In this document: in pieces, positions 22,111 through 36,029 of the stretch | Layout: each line of letters opens with the position of its first letter | Position numbering within the stretch: the stretch's first letter is position 1 | Source of the DNA: Flammulina velutipes | Taxonomy: Eukaryota > Basidiomycota > Agaricomycetes > Agaricales > Physalacriaceae | Assembly (NCBI GenBank): GCA_011800155.1 | Contig: CM022378.1 | Location: 1,798,001-1,862,000 of the forward strand | DNA: 64,000 nt | Reading direction: 5' to 3' | Made by a program: the position numbers and the translations under genes | Notes under the pieces: model-generated | Told to the model about the DNA's origin: nothing | The model's database searches: none | Seen by the model: only the letters and a program-made list of their open reading frames with translations

Positions 22111-24138
22111 ATGGCCAACGACAAAGTAAACGGGACAGCCGACGCAGGCATTGAGCTATCGACGATACCCCCAGTTGTTGGAATAAACTTTGGCAATTCA
22201 TATGCATCGATTGCAGTATTCACCAAGGTGCGAAAGACCACACAACAGTCGACGAATCTAACGCAATTGTACAGGAAGGATTAGCCGAATCGATAGCGAA
22301 CGAAGATGGAGAACGCCAGATTGCGTGTGCCATTGCTTTCCACGGTGAAGAAACTGTACGTCGATAAAGTGCCTAAAAACAATGCATTAATCGCGGGCAA
22401 CAGTATATCGGAAACCAAGCCAAGCAACAGCTCGTGAAGAACTCTAAAAATACCATCGTGGACTTCCGTAATCTCATTGGCAAAAAGTCAGATTTTACCT
22501 TTGCTCCGCGAGATTATCATTGACGCGTTTGTTTGCAGATTTTCCGAGATTGCCAGCTCACAAAGCTCTACGCCGTCAGCGCCTGTCATCCAGCACCCCG
22601 ACGAGGCCGACGTTGCCGCCTACAAGGTCGAAATTCTGACCACTCCTCCACCATTGAAGAAGACTGCGCCGAACACGCCTGCTGCATCCGCTGCTGCCAC
22701 CCCGCGCTCCGAGCCTATCCCCACTGAGCGCATTCTCAGCGTATCGGAAGTCACCACCATTTTCCTCAAATCCCTCCTCAAATCGGCAGAAGACTTTCTC
22801 GGCAAAAAGATACAGGGCGCTGTCATAACTGTCCCATCCCATTTCACCCCCGAGCAATTGACTGCGCTTGACAAGGCCGCAACAGACGCAGGCGTCAAAG
22901 TGCTCCAGTTCCTTGAAGAGGCTGGGGCTGCGCTTGCCACCACCTCGAGCGAGCAATGGAGCTCAACGTTGAGCCCCGACCGCAATCAGCTCTTCGTCGA
23001 CCTGGGCTCATCATCCCTCTCCCTCGCCATCGTCTCCGCACGCGAAGGTCTCGGGCACGTCCTCGCGTCCTCCTCTACAACATCCATCGGCGCCAACCAG
23101 ATTGACGACAAGCTCATCACCTTCCTCGCCTCCGAATTCACCAAAAAGACCAAAATCCCTCTCAAGGTCTGCCCCTCTTCCGAGACGCCAGATAAACGCG
23201 CCGAGGCCAAACTGAGGCTGGCAATCGAACACACAAAACGCACGCTCAGCGCCTCCCCGGGGGCTGCGACGTGCTCTATAGAGAGTTTGAAGGAAGGGTA
23301 TGACTTTACCGGGTCGATTAACAAGATGCGCTTCGACATGCTTGCCAAACCCGTGTACTCTGCCGTCTCTGCTGCCATCTCTGACCTCCTCAAGTCAATA
23401 CAATTGGACGCCTACGATATTGGCGAGATCGTGTATATCGGCGGGACGTCTTGCCTTCCTGGCTTGGATGAGGCGATCACGCTCTCTGGTGGATTCCACG
23501 AGGATGTGGCTACGCCCTTCTCGTTGGGTACGGTCGTTGGTGGTGGTGTCGGCGACCCTACGACTCTGCTGGCCCGGGGATGTGCGATCCAGGCTGCGCT
23601 CCTCCATTCCCTAACGGATGACGAGATTCGGAATGCGTTTGCGTCGCCTGTTGAGGCGCCCGCTTTGGGACGCACCTTGGCTCTGTACTTCCCTCAGGCT
23701 GGGGGTGAAGGTACTATCGTACCTCTGCTCCTCAAAGAGACGATCATTCCTGCTCGCAGGATCGCCACCATCGACGTACAGCTCTCTGAGGGGTCGAAGG
23801 CCTTTGGCTTTGAGCTGTGGGAGATTGAGGAGACGATCCGTGTGGAGAAGGTCAAGCCTCCCAAGGTTGTCTACTCGGACGATGAGGGCGATGATGAGGA
23901 TGAGGAGGACGAGGATGAAGAAATTGAGGAGAAGCATAAGGAGATTAAGAAGGTGACTCTGCTGGGTGCGAAGAAGGGTGATGCCAAACTTGGCCTAAAA
24001 ATAAAGGGCAATGGGCCGGATGCAGGAAAGTGGTTTACGACGGTGGAGGCTTCATTGGCAGTCTTCCACACTGGGTCGTTAGAACTGAGCTTGAAGGAAC
24101 TTGGTGAAGGAGGTACTGTACTTGCGTTAGAGATTTAG
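22111..24138 (+). CDS. SSZ1: ribosome-associated Hsp70-like protein SSZ1
   Basis: Atypical Hsp70 that forms the ribosome-associated complex with zuotin and stimulates Ssb on nascent chains. The N-terminus MANDKVNGTADAG leads into VVGINFGNSYASIAVF (phosphate-1 loop), followed by GNQAKQQLVKNSKNT, GAVITVPSHFTPEQ, LFVDLGSSSLSLAIV and VYIGGTSCLPGLDEAI. The C-terminal half is short and divergent, with an acidic Asp/Glu run at 23878-23935. Three short introns lie in the first 430 bp; the rest is one 1.6 kb exon. About 600 aa, a little longer than yeast Ssz1 because of a Pro/Ala-rich insertion near 22640-22730. It ends 90 bp before UBP14 on the same strand. Confidence 0.92.
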
Positions 24139-24228
24139 ATGTTGTATTCCTATGTGATGTTTACGGCGCCGCCACAAATACTGATTCATCGGCTGACGTC
24201 ATCCATCCTTTCTCCTTCTCTTACCACC

Positions 24229-27051
24229 ATGTCCTGCCCTCATATTTCGCAGCTGAGCTTGCTGCTGCCTCCGCGATTATCTGAGCAAGTTCATCGAGAA
24301 GAATGCACGCAATGCTTTGACAATCAGGCAAGATCTGGCTCATTACTACGGCCGTGAGGCTGACGCGCCTTGGGACATAGGATTCTTCGCTTGGTGTCGA
24401 AGTCTGTTTAACCTGCTTCAACGGTGGCTGTCTCGATTCTGAGCGTCGACACGCGCTTTTACACGTTACAAAACTCGGCCATCCTTTCACACTCAACATC
24501 AAGCGGAAACCCAAGCCATCTGCCCAGCGCGTGCGTACTGCGTTCGTGTCCAGCATTGCTACTGACAACTTACAATAGGTCGAAGATGAAGAACCTCCTG
24601 CAAAGATGGCCAAGCTAGCGATCTTGGAGGAGCGCGAAGAGGACAAGTATGAGCATTCGAGCGTTGTCAAGTGCTGGCAATGCGACAATTCCAAAGGCCT
24701 TGAACTTGTAGATGCTAGAAAGGACCCAATGGTGCGCCGCGTATCTATCCAGTCTGATCCATGCTCAAGTCGTGTAGGTTGACGCCATTGTTCGCAGTGT
24801 CATGGATGCCATGTCCTCTGCTCGCCAATCCGAGGTCAAAGCCTGGGAAGAAGAAATACTCGCCTGCGAGCACACCCTTACCCTCCAACAAGCTGCGACC
24901 GGCCATATCCAGCAATCCGGTCTCGCGCACTGCGCCTCGTGCGATCTAAAAGAAAACTTATGGCTTTGCCTCGCCTGTGGCAGCCTTGGATGTGGTCGAC
25001 AGCAGTTTGGTGGCATCGGAGGCAATGGACACGGTCTCGCACACTTTGAAGCCACTGGCCATCCCGTCAGCGTCAAGCTGGGCACCATCACACCCGAAGG
25101 AAACGCAGACATTTATTGTTACACCTGTAACGACGCGAAACTGGATCCCGAACTGGCATCGCATCTATCGACGTTTGGTATCAACATACGCACTCAGACG
25201 AAAACGGAGAAGAGCGTCACGGAACTGCAGATAGAGCAGAACCTCAACTACGATTTCTCTCTAACGGGCGACGATGGCAAGGCACTGGAGCCTGTGTATG
25301 GCCCTGGGTTGACGGGGCTGTCCAACCTCGGAAACAGCTGTTACATGGCATCCGTTCTTCAAACGCTCTTCTCCCTTCCGCCTTTCCAGGAGCGCTACCT
25401 GACACTTGCACAATCTCATACTCTCGCATGCACAGAACGACTCCCTGCCGAATGTGTAGAATGTCAGATGCACAAAGTGGCTGACGGTCTCTTGAGCGGA
25501 CGATACTCTCACCCCGCCAACTACGTCAAGAGACCCGAAAACGACAAATCGCCCGTTTTCCAAGCTGGGATTAAGCCGACTGGGTTCAAGGCGTTGATCG
25601 GGAAGGGCCACGAAGAGTTTTCGACGATGAGGCAGCAGGATTCGGAGGAGTTCTTTACTCACCTCTTGACGGTGTTGAGGCGAGACGCACACAAATACAA
25701 GGAGAGGGCGGAACCTGGTTCGTTCTTTTACTCGATGGCTTCCGAGATGTTCATCCGTTGGCGTAGATGCGACTTCGATATTCTCGTACGGGATGGAGCA
25801 GAGACTGCAATGTAACGATTGCAAGAAGGTTCGGTATCGGGTGGATAGTATGGATATAGTCAGCGTTGCAGTGCCAGCGACTGAACAGGGCAAGGATGCT
25901 GACGGGAAAACGTTGTACGAGCAAGTCCGCCTTTGGGAATGCTTGGAATCCCTCCTTGGTTCGGAGGCATTGGAATACTCGTGTCCGTCGTGTAATAAGT
26001 CTGTTCACGCTCTCCGGTGAGTTCTTCACTTCCCATGGGGAGGCAGCTAATCGACATCTTTGCAGCCAGAACAAGTTTGCCTCTTTACCGCAGACTCTGG
26101 TCGTCCACGCCAAAAAATTCCAGCTGGTGAATTGGGTACCCACAAAGCTTGGTATGTGTTTTACTATTGCATGTGCAACAAAGTTTGATATCAATCCTCT
26201 TAGATATTCCGGTCATCTTACCAGATGGTGACGCGCTTACTTTCACGGATAACCACATTGGACATGGTTTACAGTCTCATGAGACTTCATTGCCTGAAAC
26301 CTCCACAGGTGCATTTGTCTTTTTACCTGGCTTATCGACGCGAGCATTAACTTGTCCATTCCAGCGGTAGCCGCCCCTCAATATAACGAAGCTGCCATGG
26401 CACAGCTTGCTGGAATGGGATTTCCTGAGATACGATGCCAGAAGGCGCTTTTGGCTACTGGGAATAGTGACGCCGAGGCTGCGATGGAATGGCTGTTCGC
26501 GCATATGGACGATATCGGTTCGTCCGTAACCTCCTACTCACCTAATGATCTTAACCTTCCAACAGACATCGATGAGCCGATTCGGGCTTCGACTACGCCG
26601 ACTGCTGAGCCATCTCCAGAGCAGATTGGGATGCTCGTTGATATGGGATTCACGCCGGCACAGGGAAGGAAGGCGTTGAAGGAAACTGTTCGTCTTTCAG
26701 ATCTCCATATGATGGGATCCGTACTGATGCGCCATATAGAGTGGCAATACTGAGCGTGCAGTAGAATGGCTGTTCAACCATCCCGATGACACTGGGGAAG
26801 AGGTCTCCTCTGCACCGACAGCGGAGGCCCCGGCTTCGTATGGGGGAAGTAAAGACGTTCCCGCGAATTATAGGCTCAAGGCGTTTATCTCGCATAAGGG
26901 CCCGTCGGTGCACTCTGGGCATTATGTTTCGCATATCAGGACGGAGGAAGGGTGGGTTTTGTTTAACGATGAGAAGGTTGTCAAGGCGGATGAGGAGAGT
27001 GTGAAGGAGTTGAAGAAGTTGGCGTATTTGTACTTTTTTGAACGGGTTTGA
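24229..27051 (+). CDS. UBP14: ubiquitin carboxyl-terminal hydrolase, USP5/Ubp14 type
   Basis: Disassembles free polyubiquitin chains. The N-terminus (MSCPHISQLSLLL, EECTQCFDNQ) starts the variant zinc finger. ZnF-UBP follows with CASCDLKENLWLCL and CGRQQFGG...GHGLAHFEATGHPVSV. The Cys box GLSNLGNSCYMASVLQTLF lies at 25316-25370. The frame then appears to stop at 25815, but a 49-nt intron (25718-25766) joins it to FSYGMEQRLQCNDCKKV. Two UBA domains (MAQLAGMGFPEIRCQKALL, IGMLVDMGFTPAQGRKAL) come before the His box HKGPSVHSGHYVSHI. The C-terminus ends YLYFFERV. Order and length match the family. At least eight short introns. Confidence 0.93.
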
Positions 27052-27228
27052 TGGTTAGGCTGCGATGGGCTATATAAGAATAGCAAGTCCTTTCGAATTC
27101 AATTCTTCAGGAGTTGCGGTACAATGTTCATAGCATTGGAGGGTATGGAGGTATAAATCAGACTAGAGAGATGGGAGCAGCGGACCATGAAAACGATCTA
27201 TTCGCTGTTTTCAACCTACTTTTGTAGC

Positions 27229-27760
<532 letters not shown>

Positions 27761-27847
27761 GGTGAAGATATTGATGAATAAAGGTTGACTAGAGCAGTGA
27801 AGAAAGGGTGAAACTGGTTGTTGGAATACTGTTCGTTCTCATGATGC

Positions 27848-27854
27848 TTTTATA
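27848..27854 (-). promoter_or_regulatory. TATA box of hydrophobin 2
   Basis: TATAAAA on the minus strand in the shared CTGGAGGTATAAAA context, about 88 bp before the ATG. Confidence 0.7.
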
Positions 27855-28759
27855 CCTCCAGAACCCTTACCTTTGTTTGAGCAGACCGTGCACGACGTCC
27901 AGGGTGCGTTCTTGTAAATTAAAGATGAAGGAGTTGTGGATATTAAACATACCATCTTGCTGTCACGCACCAGTAGGGTAGCAAAGCTGGCAGAACATCG
28001 CCAAGAATGAAGATCATGCATCGTTCATCGTGGCGACGATACCGACACGAGTCCATGAACACGTACCATTCATTTGCGCTTCCAGGTCGTTCGTCGCCCT
28101 ACGATAGGTCGTTCAAGTTCATTTGCAGGTTATAGACGTGACAGGCATAGAAGACAACTGGCCCTTGGAATAATAGTCAAATCTTCGATCGCCCGAGACG
28201 CAAAGAAGTCCAGTGGCCAGCTTGTCCGAGTCGCCACTGATTGAGGAATAGAGTCCAGATCATACGAGCAGTTGACCCAGGACTGGAAGAAAAGACGAAA
28301 TCAAGATGGATGTAATTGGTGGAAGCACGGCCCATTTTGGTCTCTAGAGCCAAATCGATGACTAATGGTAGGGCACGTACACTATTCAAATCCAACTCTC
28401 AGTGTTCCTTGACGTCGACGTGTTGATATCAAACAAGTACCCAACGTTGCGTATTAAGATATTAGATTAAGACCACGAGACTACAATACTAGATGATAAC
28501 ATTACGATAGGAAATATAATACCGGGAGAAGGGAGAAACATATCTAGAGAATTATGCAAACAGTAAACTAAATAGCCCAAGAAAACAGAACAACAGAACA
28601 CCACGAAGGCTGGGACAAGGCAATCCACATCCAAGAAGACAGAAGGCTCTGCCGGGTATAAGGTGACGGGGACGGAAAGGGGAAGCGGCTGGCCTGCACG
28701 CAATAGACAATCAAAGATCCAATTCCTAGCCAGGAAAAAAACTCGTCGTCGACAACGCC

Positions 28760-28792
28760 ACTGCCGGACTATGGATGCGCCAGTCCGGCAGT
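28760..28792. repeat. module hairpin, copy C
   Basis: Same perfect 11-bp stem and 11-nt loop as at 1056, in inverse orientation. Confidence 0.85.
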
Positions 28793-28882
28793 AGCTTACG
28801 GGGGGCTTGGAAGCTGTGGATTAGGACCGCCCGGAGGACCGCTCGATCCCAACGTGAGAAAGAGCTAGTAACCGGGCTAAGT

Positions 28883-30544
28883 CTACACAGCACACGAGAC
28901 GTCGACTCGAGGTGGGTCCTGCGAGGACGATAACTGATGCGTCAGAATCGCCCCCACAGGATTGGCTCCACCAGTCGCGTAAGTCTGCCCCCCTTCGAAA
29001 CTTGAGTGCTCCAGGCGAAGATGGGTCCAGATGTCGAGGCGGCAGGACATGTTAGTAAGGTGTCCGCGTCGGTCTGGGATGGGTGTTAGCGTTGGAGGGA
29101 GGAGAGTAGGACGAGAGTCGTACCAGTAAGCAGAAGCAACGAACGAATCTCAGAAGTAAATCGGCCTAATAGTCCCAGTCTTGCGTAACTGGTCGAAGAG
29201 TTAGTATCCGATAAGTTTGGAACGAAAACGAAAACATACCCAGTGCGTCGTCGATGATCATGCGACGCTCGTCCAGTCCATTGGCAAACGTGCCATACGA
29301 AATATCCACTGCGAGGTGGCACCAGTTGAATCCAACATCTTCAACCCGCGGACTAACGGCGCCCAAGGTAGTCTGTATGTGTTTTCGTGGTGGTGCCGCC
29401 TCGACTTGTTGCCAGTTCTCCTTTGACGACGTGCTTCGACGTGTCGGTCGGGTTGATCTCCCGACTGCTTTGCGTTGCGTCGAAGCGAGTCGCGAAGGAT
29501 GAACCGGTATTGGCAGTTGCCCAAGGGCTAATGAGAAAGTCAGAGATGAAGTTGTGGAGGGGAAGAATTACATACCACTCGTGCCATTGAAAACCCTTTG
29601 ACGCTTGTCCAAATCTTTGGCAAAGTCGTCATAGGAAACATCTTCGCGTTTCCGGGAATCGCCGTTGCCCAGTGGCGTCGTGACAAGCTTCTCCTGAGTA
29701 GACGACAACCATCGTCCGGAATACGATGTTGGTCGGTTCGCCGTCTTCTTTGTCTCCCTCGGGTGCGAAGGTTGGAATAAGACAGGTAAGGGAATAGCGG
29801 ATCGTGCTGATTCCCTCGGGATCCCATTGCGGTCCTTCGTCCGTGTGGCTCTCTGGAGAGGCTTGAAGATATGCGGAGAAGGAATGGGCGAAGATGGGGG
29901 TGAATGGGGGGACGGGAGGGCTGAAAATTCGGTTATGACCGGTGCGTTCTCGACGACGACGCTGTGAACTGCGACTTGGGAGAAACGAGGAGGGAGATGA
30001 TCCATCTGAGGAACGACGAGTTCGCGGGGGAGCCAACGCAGGCTGGCGTCGTCTTCGAACTCTTCTTCCTCTTCTTCTTCGTCCTCGTATACCTCGTCTT
30101 TGAACCAGTTACGGCAGAAGTCGAGGTTGACCTCGGGCTCGGGCTCGACAACAACAACCGTAGGCATCGGCATCGGCAAGTTCACCGCGACCAGCTCTTT
30201 GAAGATCGTCGAGGCAGGCGGCCAAGTTGAGGTCTTGGTGAAGTCGGGGAGCTGCTCCCAGACCAAGATCTGCTCCTGTTGGACCTCGGATGACTGACTC
30301 TCCAATATCTTGCGGCACTTGACTCGCCACATGAACGGGAGGCCTTGAACTCGAGCCTCCATCTCAGGACTGAGACGAGAGGGCGATACGACTTCTGAGG
30401 GGTCATATTAGGAGTCATGTAAGAGGAGATGTTAGACGGTGAGCTCGTACCAAGAACCTTCGGACCAGACAACTTGGTCCGTTGCTTGAAGCAGTTCTTG
30501 ATCGACCTAGAGACGGCAGAGCAGAAGGAAGGAGCAATAGACAT
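28883..30544 (-). CDS. gene X, copy C
   Basis: Same five-exon layout as copy B; starts MSIAPSFCSAVSRSIKNCF. The large exon (about 30388-29575) is open and includes the Glu run, WLPRELVVPQMD and SYSGRWLSSTQEKL. The 42-nt exon (GRFTSEIRSLLLLT) and the last exon are open to the stop at 28883-28885. Using the earlier acceptor, the stop is at 29166. It differs from B by scattered substitutions such as an extra PE pair in the acidic region (VEPEPEVNLDF), which suggests selection on the frame, though this was not measured. Unknown function. Confidence 0.65.
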
Positions 30545-30880
30545 CGTGGCAAAGGCGATAAACGTGCTAAGATGATGAATGTGCGGGTTCAAGATGGGAG
30601 AGACATTTTGTCAACCTGTCTCAAATAACAGTCAACGATCGGTGTGACTTCCTCGTGAAATTTCCTTAAATTGCTCGAACGACGCCATGAACATGAACAT
30701 GAGGCATGTATGGATGCAGTGATCTGCTGAGAGTAGTCCATTTCGGCCTTTCGAGGAAGATAGAGGATGTACGGCGAAGAAGGCGAAAAATGTGACCACG
30801 CCAAATTTGATCCCGGCCCCGACGACGGAGGCAGATCAAAACTCGGAGTCAACAAAACAGTTCATTCGTAAATCGCGTCA
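30545..30880 (-). other. upstream region of gene X copy C
   Basis: Conserved 5' flank shared with copies B, D and E; no independent gene. Confidence 0.5.
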
Positions 30881-30889
30881 GCGAGAACA

Positions 30890-31275
30890 CGCTATGTAGT
30901 ACACTTTTGACGAGTATCAGCACACAACTTGCCTTTCAAGGAAAAGAAATACGCACAGTTCTGAATTAAGACGACAAACCTCAACAAACGACGTTGTGGA
31001 TCTACTGCCACTTTAGCCCATGGAACCACCTCTTGCGTCGTCGAAATCTCGTCCTGCGTTGGCACCTGGTCATGGTGGATATTGGTCGTGTTGATAAGTA
31101 CCGCATCCATATATTCCCTGGCCGCCCAACGGAAATCGTTGAATTTGGTAAAGGCATATAAATCTATGAAAATGAGTATCAGCGTGATATAGCAGGAAGT
31201 ACCACCACCTGGGTCGATGATAACTCCAGACACTCCACTTGCCTTTGCGCGGATCATCAACGTTTGTCTCTCCAA
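30890..31275 (-). pseudogene. Y-Z fusion remnant, module C
   Basis: The end of gene Y exon 1 (GVIIDPGGG) keeps its GT donor, but a deletion has removed Y exon 2 and the 5' part of Z. The donor now faces the Z acceptor TTTTCATAG. Splicing would join GVIIDPGGG to DLYAFTKFNDFRW in frame, continuing EYMDAVLINTTNIHHD, VPTQDEISTTQEVVPW and LLRFVVLIQN. An ATG in frame lies at the start (MERQTLMIRAKASG). It may be a small chimeric gene or a decayed remnant. A 20-bp tandem duplication (CAACGCACCGCCACGTCAAG) lies just upstream at 31273-31312. Confidence 0.5.
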
Positions 31276-31670
31276 CGCACCGCCACGTCAAGCAACGCAC
31301 CGCCACGTCAAGCTTCATGCTTTATGGCTCAACGCCCGCGCCCAGAAAGAATCGAAGGATATCTTGCACCTGGACATAATACGCAGGCAATAGCTTGCAC
31401 GGTATCCATATATTTCTATGTACCAGTCAGTCAAACATCTGTCATTGGAAAATCGAAAAGACGCACAAAAACACGACCTTCACATTGGTTCTTCGTAAAG
31501 ACACTCCCGTTGCAGGACGACATTTCCAACGATTCAGAGACGTCGGTCGAGAAAAGTGGTGATAGAAAGTCGCGTAGGCAATTTGGATTGGCCGTCGAGC
31601 ATTTTATCGAAACCAGTCGAGCAACCGGGATATGCTTCCTGCATTTTTTGATGTATCCGGCACTGGGTAG
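31276..31670 (-). other. module spacer C
   Basis: Homologous to 3248-3640 and 36336-36724. No gene supported. Confidence 0.5.
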
Positions 31671-32003
31671 CTACTTGTGGACGCCCGGTGGTAGAGACAC
31701 TGGTTTTCCCAAAGAGTGCTCCTTACGCGCCTGCTGCAGTAGATTGTCCAGTCCTTTCTCCTCCACAGATGTCTACATAACACGCAGGGTTAGCCAAGGA
31801 CGAAGCTATACTACGAGCAGTTAACGCACCTGCACACACTCCTTGTACGATATCCAAAGAGCTCCGCACTTCGACATCGGCTTTCTGGTTCCGCGAAAAG
31901 ATGTCGATGGGGAGCGGTCCAAGTAGTCTTCGAACCAGACGTTAAAGCAGGAGTCGTAGGCTTGCTTCAGTTGCGTGCATTCTGCAGCAAGGTTGTCGGA
32001 CAT
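31671..32003 (-). CDS. Mdm35/TRIAP1-like twin CX9C protein, copy 2
   Basis: Two exons (32003-31830 and 31772-31671, 57-nt intron) encode 91 aa. The twin CX9C motifs are CTQLKQAYDSC and CGALWISYKEC, followed after the splice by EEKGLDNLLQQARKEH. This is the layout of Mdm35/TRIAP1, imported into the mitochondrial intermembrane space by the Mia40 pathway, where it stabilises Ups1/PRELI phospholipid-transfer proteins. Compared with copy 3 it lacks 8 nt between the motifs, which puts the second motif back in frame. The linker is therefore unusual (RSPSTSFRGTRKPMS). It may be a functional paralogue, or a pseudogene open by chance. Confidence 0.65.
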
Positions 32004-32259
32004 GGATGTCGCAGGAAGAGTTGAGAACGGTCAACCGGGCCGGAAGGTCCCGTGTAATGTGGCGCTCATTCAGCTGCCCGTTATCACGCAAATCAAAGAG
32101 CCAAAATAAACGTATGCATTGAAAGTCTGAAGCAACGGAAATAGGAAGAAATGTCGACTTAACGGAAATCTATGTATGATTTTCTGGTATATAAATAAAG
32201 TGCGTCAAACCAAGTTGAATGTAAGGTGGTATCTAGCAGCGGACTGTGTGAACAATCTA

Positions 32260-32815
<556 letters not shown>

Positions 32816-32902
32816 GGTGAAGATATTGATGAATAAAGGTTGACTAGAGCAGTGAAGAAAGGGTGAAACTGGTTGTTGGAATACTGTTCGTTCTCATGAT
32901 GC

Positions 32903-32909
32903 TTTTATA
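32903..32909 (-). promoter_or_regulatory. TATA box of hydrophobin 3
   Basis: TATAAAA, minus strand, about 88 bp before the ATG; same context as the other copies. Confidence 0.7.
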
Positions 32910-33814
32910 CCTCCAGAACCCTTACCTTTGTTTGAGCAGACCGTGCACGACGTCCAGGGTGCGTTCTTGTAAATTAAAGATGAAGGAGTTGTGGATATTA
33001 AACATACCATCTTGCTGTCACGCACCAGTAGGGTAGCAAAGCTGGCAGAACATCGCCAAGAATGAAGATCATGCATCGTTCATCGTGGCGACGATACCGA
33101 CACGAGTCCATGAACACGTACCATTCATTTGCGCTTCCAGGTCGTTCGTCGCCCTACGATAGGTCGTTCAAGTTCATTTGCAGGTTATAGACGTGACAGG
33201 CATAGAAGACAACTGGCCCTTGGAATAATAGTCAAATCTTCGATCGCCCGAGACGCAAAGAAGTCCAGTGGCCAGCTTGTCCGAGTCGCCACTGATTGAG
33301 GAATAGAGTCCAGATCATACGAGCAGTTGACCCAGGACTGGAAGAAAAGACGAAATCAAGATGGATGTAATTGGTGGAAGCACGGCCCATTTTGGTCTCT
33401 AGAGCCAAATCGATGACTAATGGTAGGGCACGTACACTATTCAAATCCAACTCTCAGTGTTCCTTGACGTCGACGTGTTGATATCAAACAAGTACCCAAC
33501 GTTGCGTATTAAGATATTAGATTAAGACCACGAGACTACAATACTAGATGATAACATTACGATAGGAAATATAATACCGGGAGAAGGGAGAAACATATCT
33601 AGAGAATTATGCAAACAGTAAACTAAATAGCCCAAGAAAACAGAACAACAGAACACCACGAAGGCTGGGACAAGGCAATCCACATCCAAGAAGACAGAAG
33701 GCTCTGCCGGGTATAAGGTGACGGGGACGGAAAGGGGAAGCGGCTGGCCTGCACGCAATAGACAATCAAAGATCCAATTCCTAGCCAGGAAAAAAACTCG
33801 TCGTCGACAACGCC

Positions 33815-33847
33815 ACTGCCGGACTATGGATGCGCCAGTCCGGCAGT
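33815..33847. repeat. module hairpin, copy D
   Basis: Same perfect 11-bp stem and 11-nt loop. Confidence 0.85.
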
Positions 33848-33875
33848 AGCTTACGGGGGGCTTGGAAGATGTGAT

Positions 33876-35603
33876 TTAGGACCGCCCGGAGGACCGCTCG
33901 ATCCCAACGTGAGAAAGAGCTAGTAACCGGGCTAAGTCTACACAGCACACGAGACGTCGACTCGAGGTGGGTCCTGCAGAGGGGATAACTGATGCGTCAG
34001 AATCGCCCCCACAGGATTGGCTCCACCAGTCGCGTAAGTCTGCCCCCCTTCGAAACTTGAGTGTGTCCAGGCGGGGATGGGTCCAGATGTCGAGGCGGCA
34101 GGAGGTGTTAGTAAGGTGTCCGCGTCGGTCTGGAATGAATGTTAGCGTTGAAGGGAGGAGAGTAGGATGAGAGGCGTACCAGTAAGCAGAAGCAACGAAC
34201 GAATCTCAGAAGTAAATCGGCCTAATAGTCCCAGTCTTGCGTAACTAGTCGAAGAGTTAGGATCCAAGAAGATGAAAATGAAAATGAAAACATACCGACT
34301 GCGTCGTCGATGATCATGCGACGCTCGTCCAATCCATTGGCAAACGTGCCATACGAAATATCCACTGCGAGGTGGCACCAGTTGAATCCAACATCCTCAA
34401 CCCGCGGACTAACGGCGCCCAAGGTAGTCTGTATGTGTTTTCGTCGTGGTGCCGCCTCGACTTGTTGCCAGTTCTCCTTTGATGACGTGCTTCGACGCGT
34501 CGGTCGGGTTGATCTCCCGGCTACTTTCCGTGGCGTCGAAGCGGGTCGCGAAGAATGAACCGTAATTGGCAGTTGCCCAAGGGCTAATGAGAAAGTCAGA
34601 GATGAAGATGTGGAGGGGAAGAATTACATACCACTCGTGCCATTGAAAACCCTTTGACGCTTGTCCAAATCTTTGGCAAAGTCGTCATAGGAAGCATCTT
34701 CGCGTTTCCGGGAATCGTCGCTGCCCAGTGGCATCGTGACAAGCTTCTCCTGGGTAGACGACAACCATCGTCCGGAATACGATGTTGGTCGGTTCGCCGT
34801 CTTCTTCGTCTCCCTCGGGTGCGAAGGCTGGAATAAGACAGGTAAGGGAATAGCGGATCGTGCTGATTCCTTCGGAATCCCATTGCGACCCTTCGTCCGT
34901 GTGGCTCTCTGGAGAGGCTTGAAGATATGCGGAGAAGGAATGGGCGAAGATGGAGGTGAATGGGGGGACGGGAGGGCTGAAAATTCGGTTATGACCGGTA
35001 CGTTCTCGACGACGACGCTGTGAACTGCGACTTGGGAGAAACGAGGAGGGAGATGATCCATCTGAGGAACGACGAGTTCGCGGGGGAGCCAACGCAGGCT
35101 GGCGTCGTCTTCGAACTCTTCTTCTTCCTCTTCTTCCTCGTCCTCGTATACCTCATCTTTGAACCAGTTACCGCAGAAGTCGAGGTTGACCTCGGGCTCG
35201 GGCTCGACAACAACAACCGTAGGCATCGGCATAGGCATGCTCATCGTGACTAGCTCCTTGAAGATCGTCGAGGCAGGCGGCCAAGTTGAGGTCTTGGTGA
35301 AGTCGGGGAGCTGCTCCCAGACCAAGATCTGCTCCTGTTGGACCTCGGGTGATTGACTCTCCAAGATCTTGCGGCACTTGACTCGCCACATGAAAGGGAG
35401 GCCTTGAACTCGAGCCTCCGTCTCAGGACTGAGACGAGAGGGCGATACGACTTCTGAGGGGTCATATTAGGAGTCATGTAAGAGGAGATGTTAGACGGTG
35501 AGCTCGTACCATGAACCTTCGGACCAGAGAGCTTGGTCCGTTGCTTGAAGCAGTTCTTGATCGACCTAGAAACGGCAGAGCAGAAAGAAGGTGCGATGGA
35601 CAT
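33876..35603 (-). CDS. gene X, copy D (altered C-terminus)
   Basis: Same exon layout as B and C; the large exon is open (WRVKCRKILESQSPEVQQEQ, Glu run, SYSGRWLSSTQEKL). In the last exon one extra base (GGACACACTC in D, GGAGCACTC in B) shifts the frame, so the C-terminus becomes LKFRRGADLRDWWSQSCGG... and runs on to a TAA at 33876-33878, past the stop used by B, C and E. With the early acceptor it would end at 34222. Either D or the others carry the derived frame; this cannot be decided here. Confidence 0.6.
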
Positions 35604-36029
35604 GATAACAAAAGGCGAGAAGTGTGCTAAGATGATGAATGTGCGGGTTCAAGATGGAAGAGACATTTTGTCAACCTGTCTCAAATAACAGTCAACGATC
35701 GGGATTTCCTTGTGAAATTTCCTCGATTTGCCTGAACGACGCTATGAGCATGGACCTGAGGCGTGTGTAAATGCAGTGATTTGCTGAGAGTGGTCCATAT
35801 CGGCCTTTCGAGGAAGATAGAGGATGTACGGCGAAGAAGGCGAAAAATGTGACCACGCCAAATTTGATCCCGGCCCCGACGACGGAGGCAGATCGAACTC
35901 GGAGTCAACAAAACAGTTCATTCGTAAATCGCGTCAGCGAGAACACGCTATGTAGTACACTTTTGACGAGTATCAGCACACAACTTGCCTTTCAAGGAAA
36001 AGAAATACGCACAGTTCTGAATTAAGACG
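35604..36029 (-). other. upstream region of gene X copy D
   Basis: Conserved X 5' flank; no gene. Confidence 0.5.

Noticed and set aside
22576..22985. Long antisense frames over SSZ1 (126 and 121 aa)
   Set aside because: They mirror the GC-rich coding exon of SSZ1 and show no protein-family features.
25793..25820. Premature stop in UBP14 after the catalytic Cys box
   Set aside because: A 49-nt GT-AG intron at 25718-25766 restores a continuous, family-like frame.
25261..25893. 210-aa antisense frame over UBP14
   Set aside because: Shadow of the catalytic-domain exon; no independent start context or motif.
28760..28792. Module hairpin as a bacterial-type terminator or CRISPR repeat
   Set aside because: Eukaryotic context, no T-run and no regularly spaced array.
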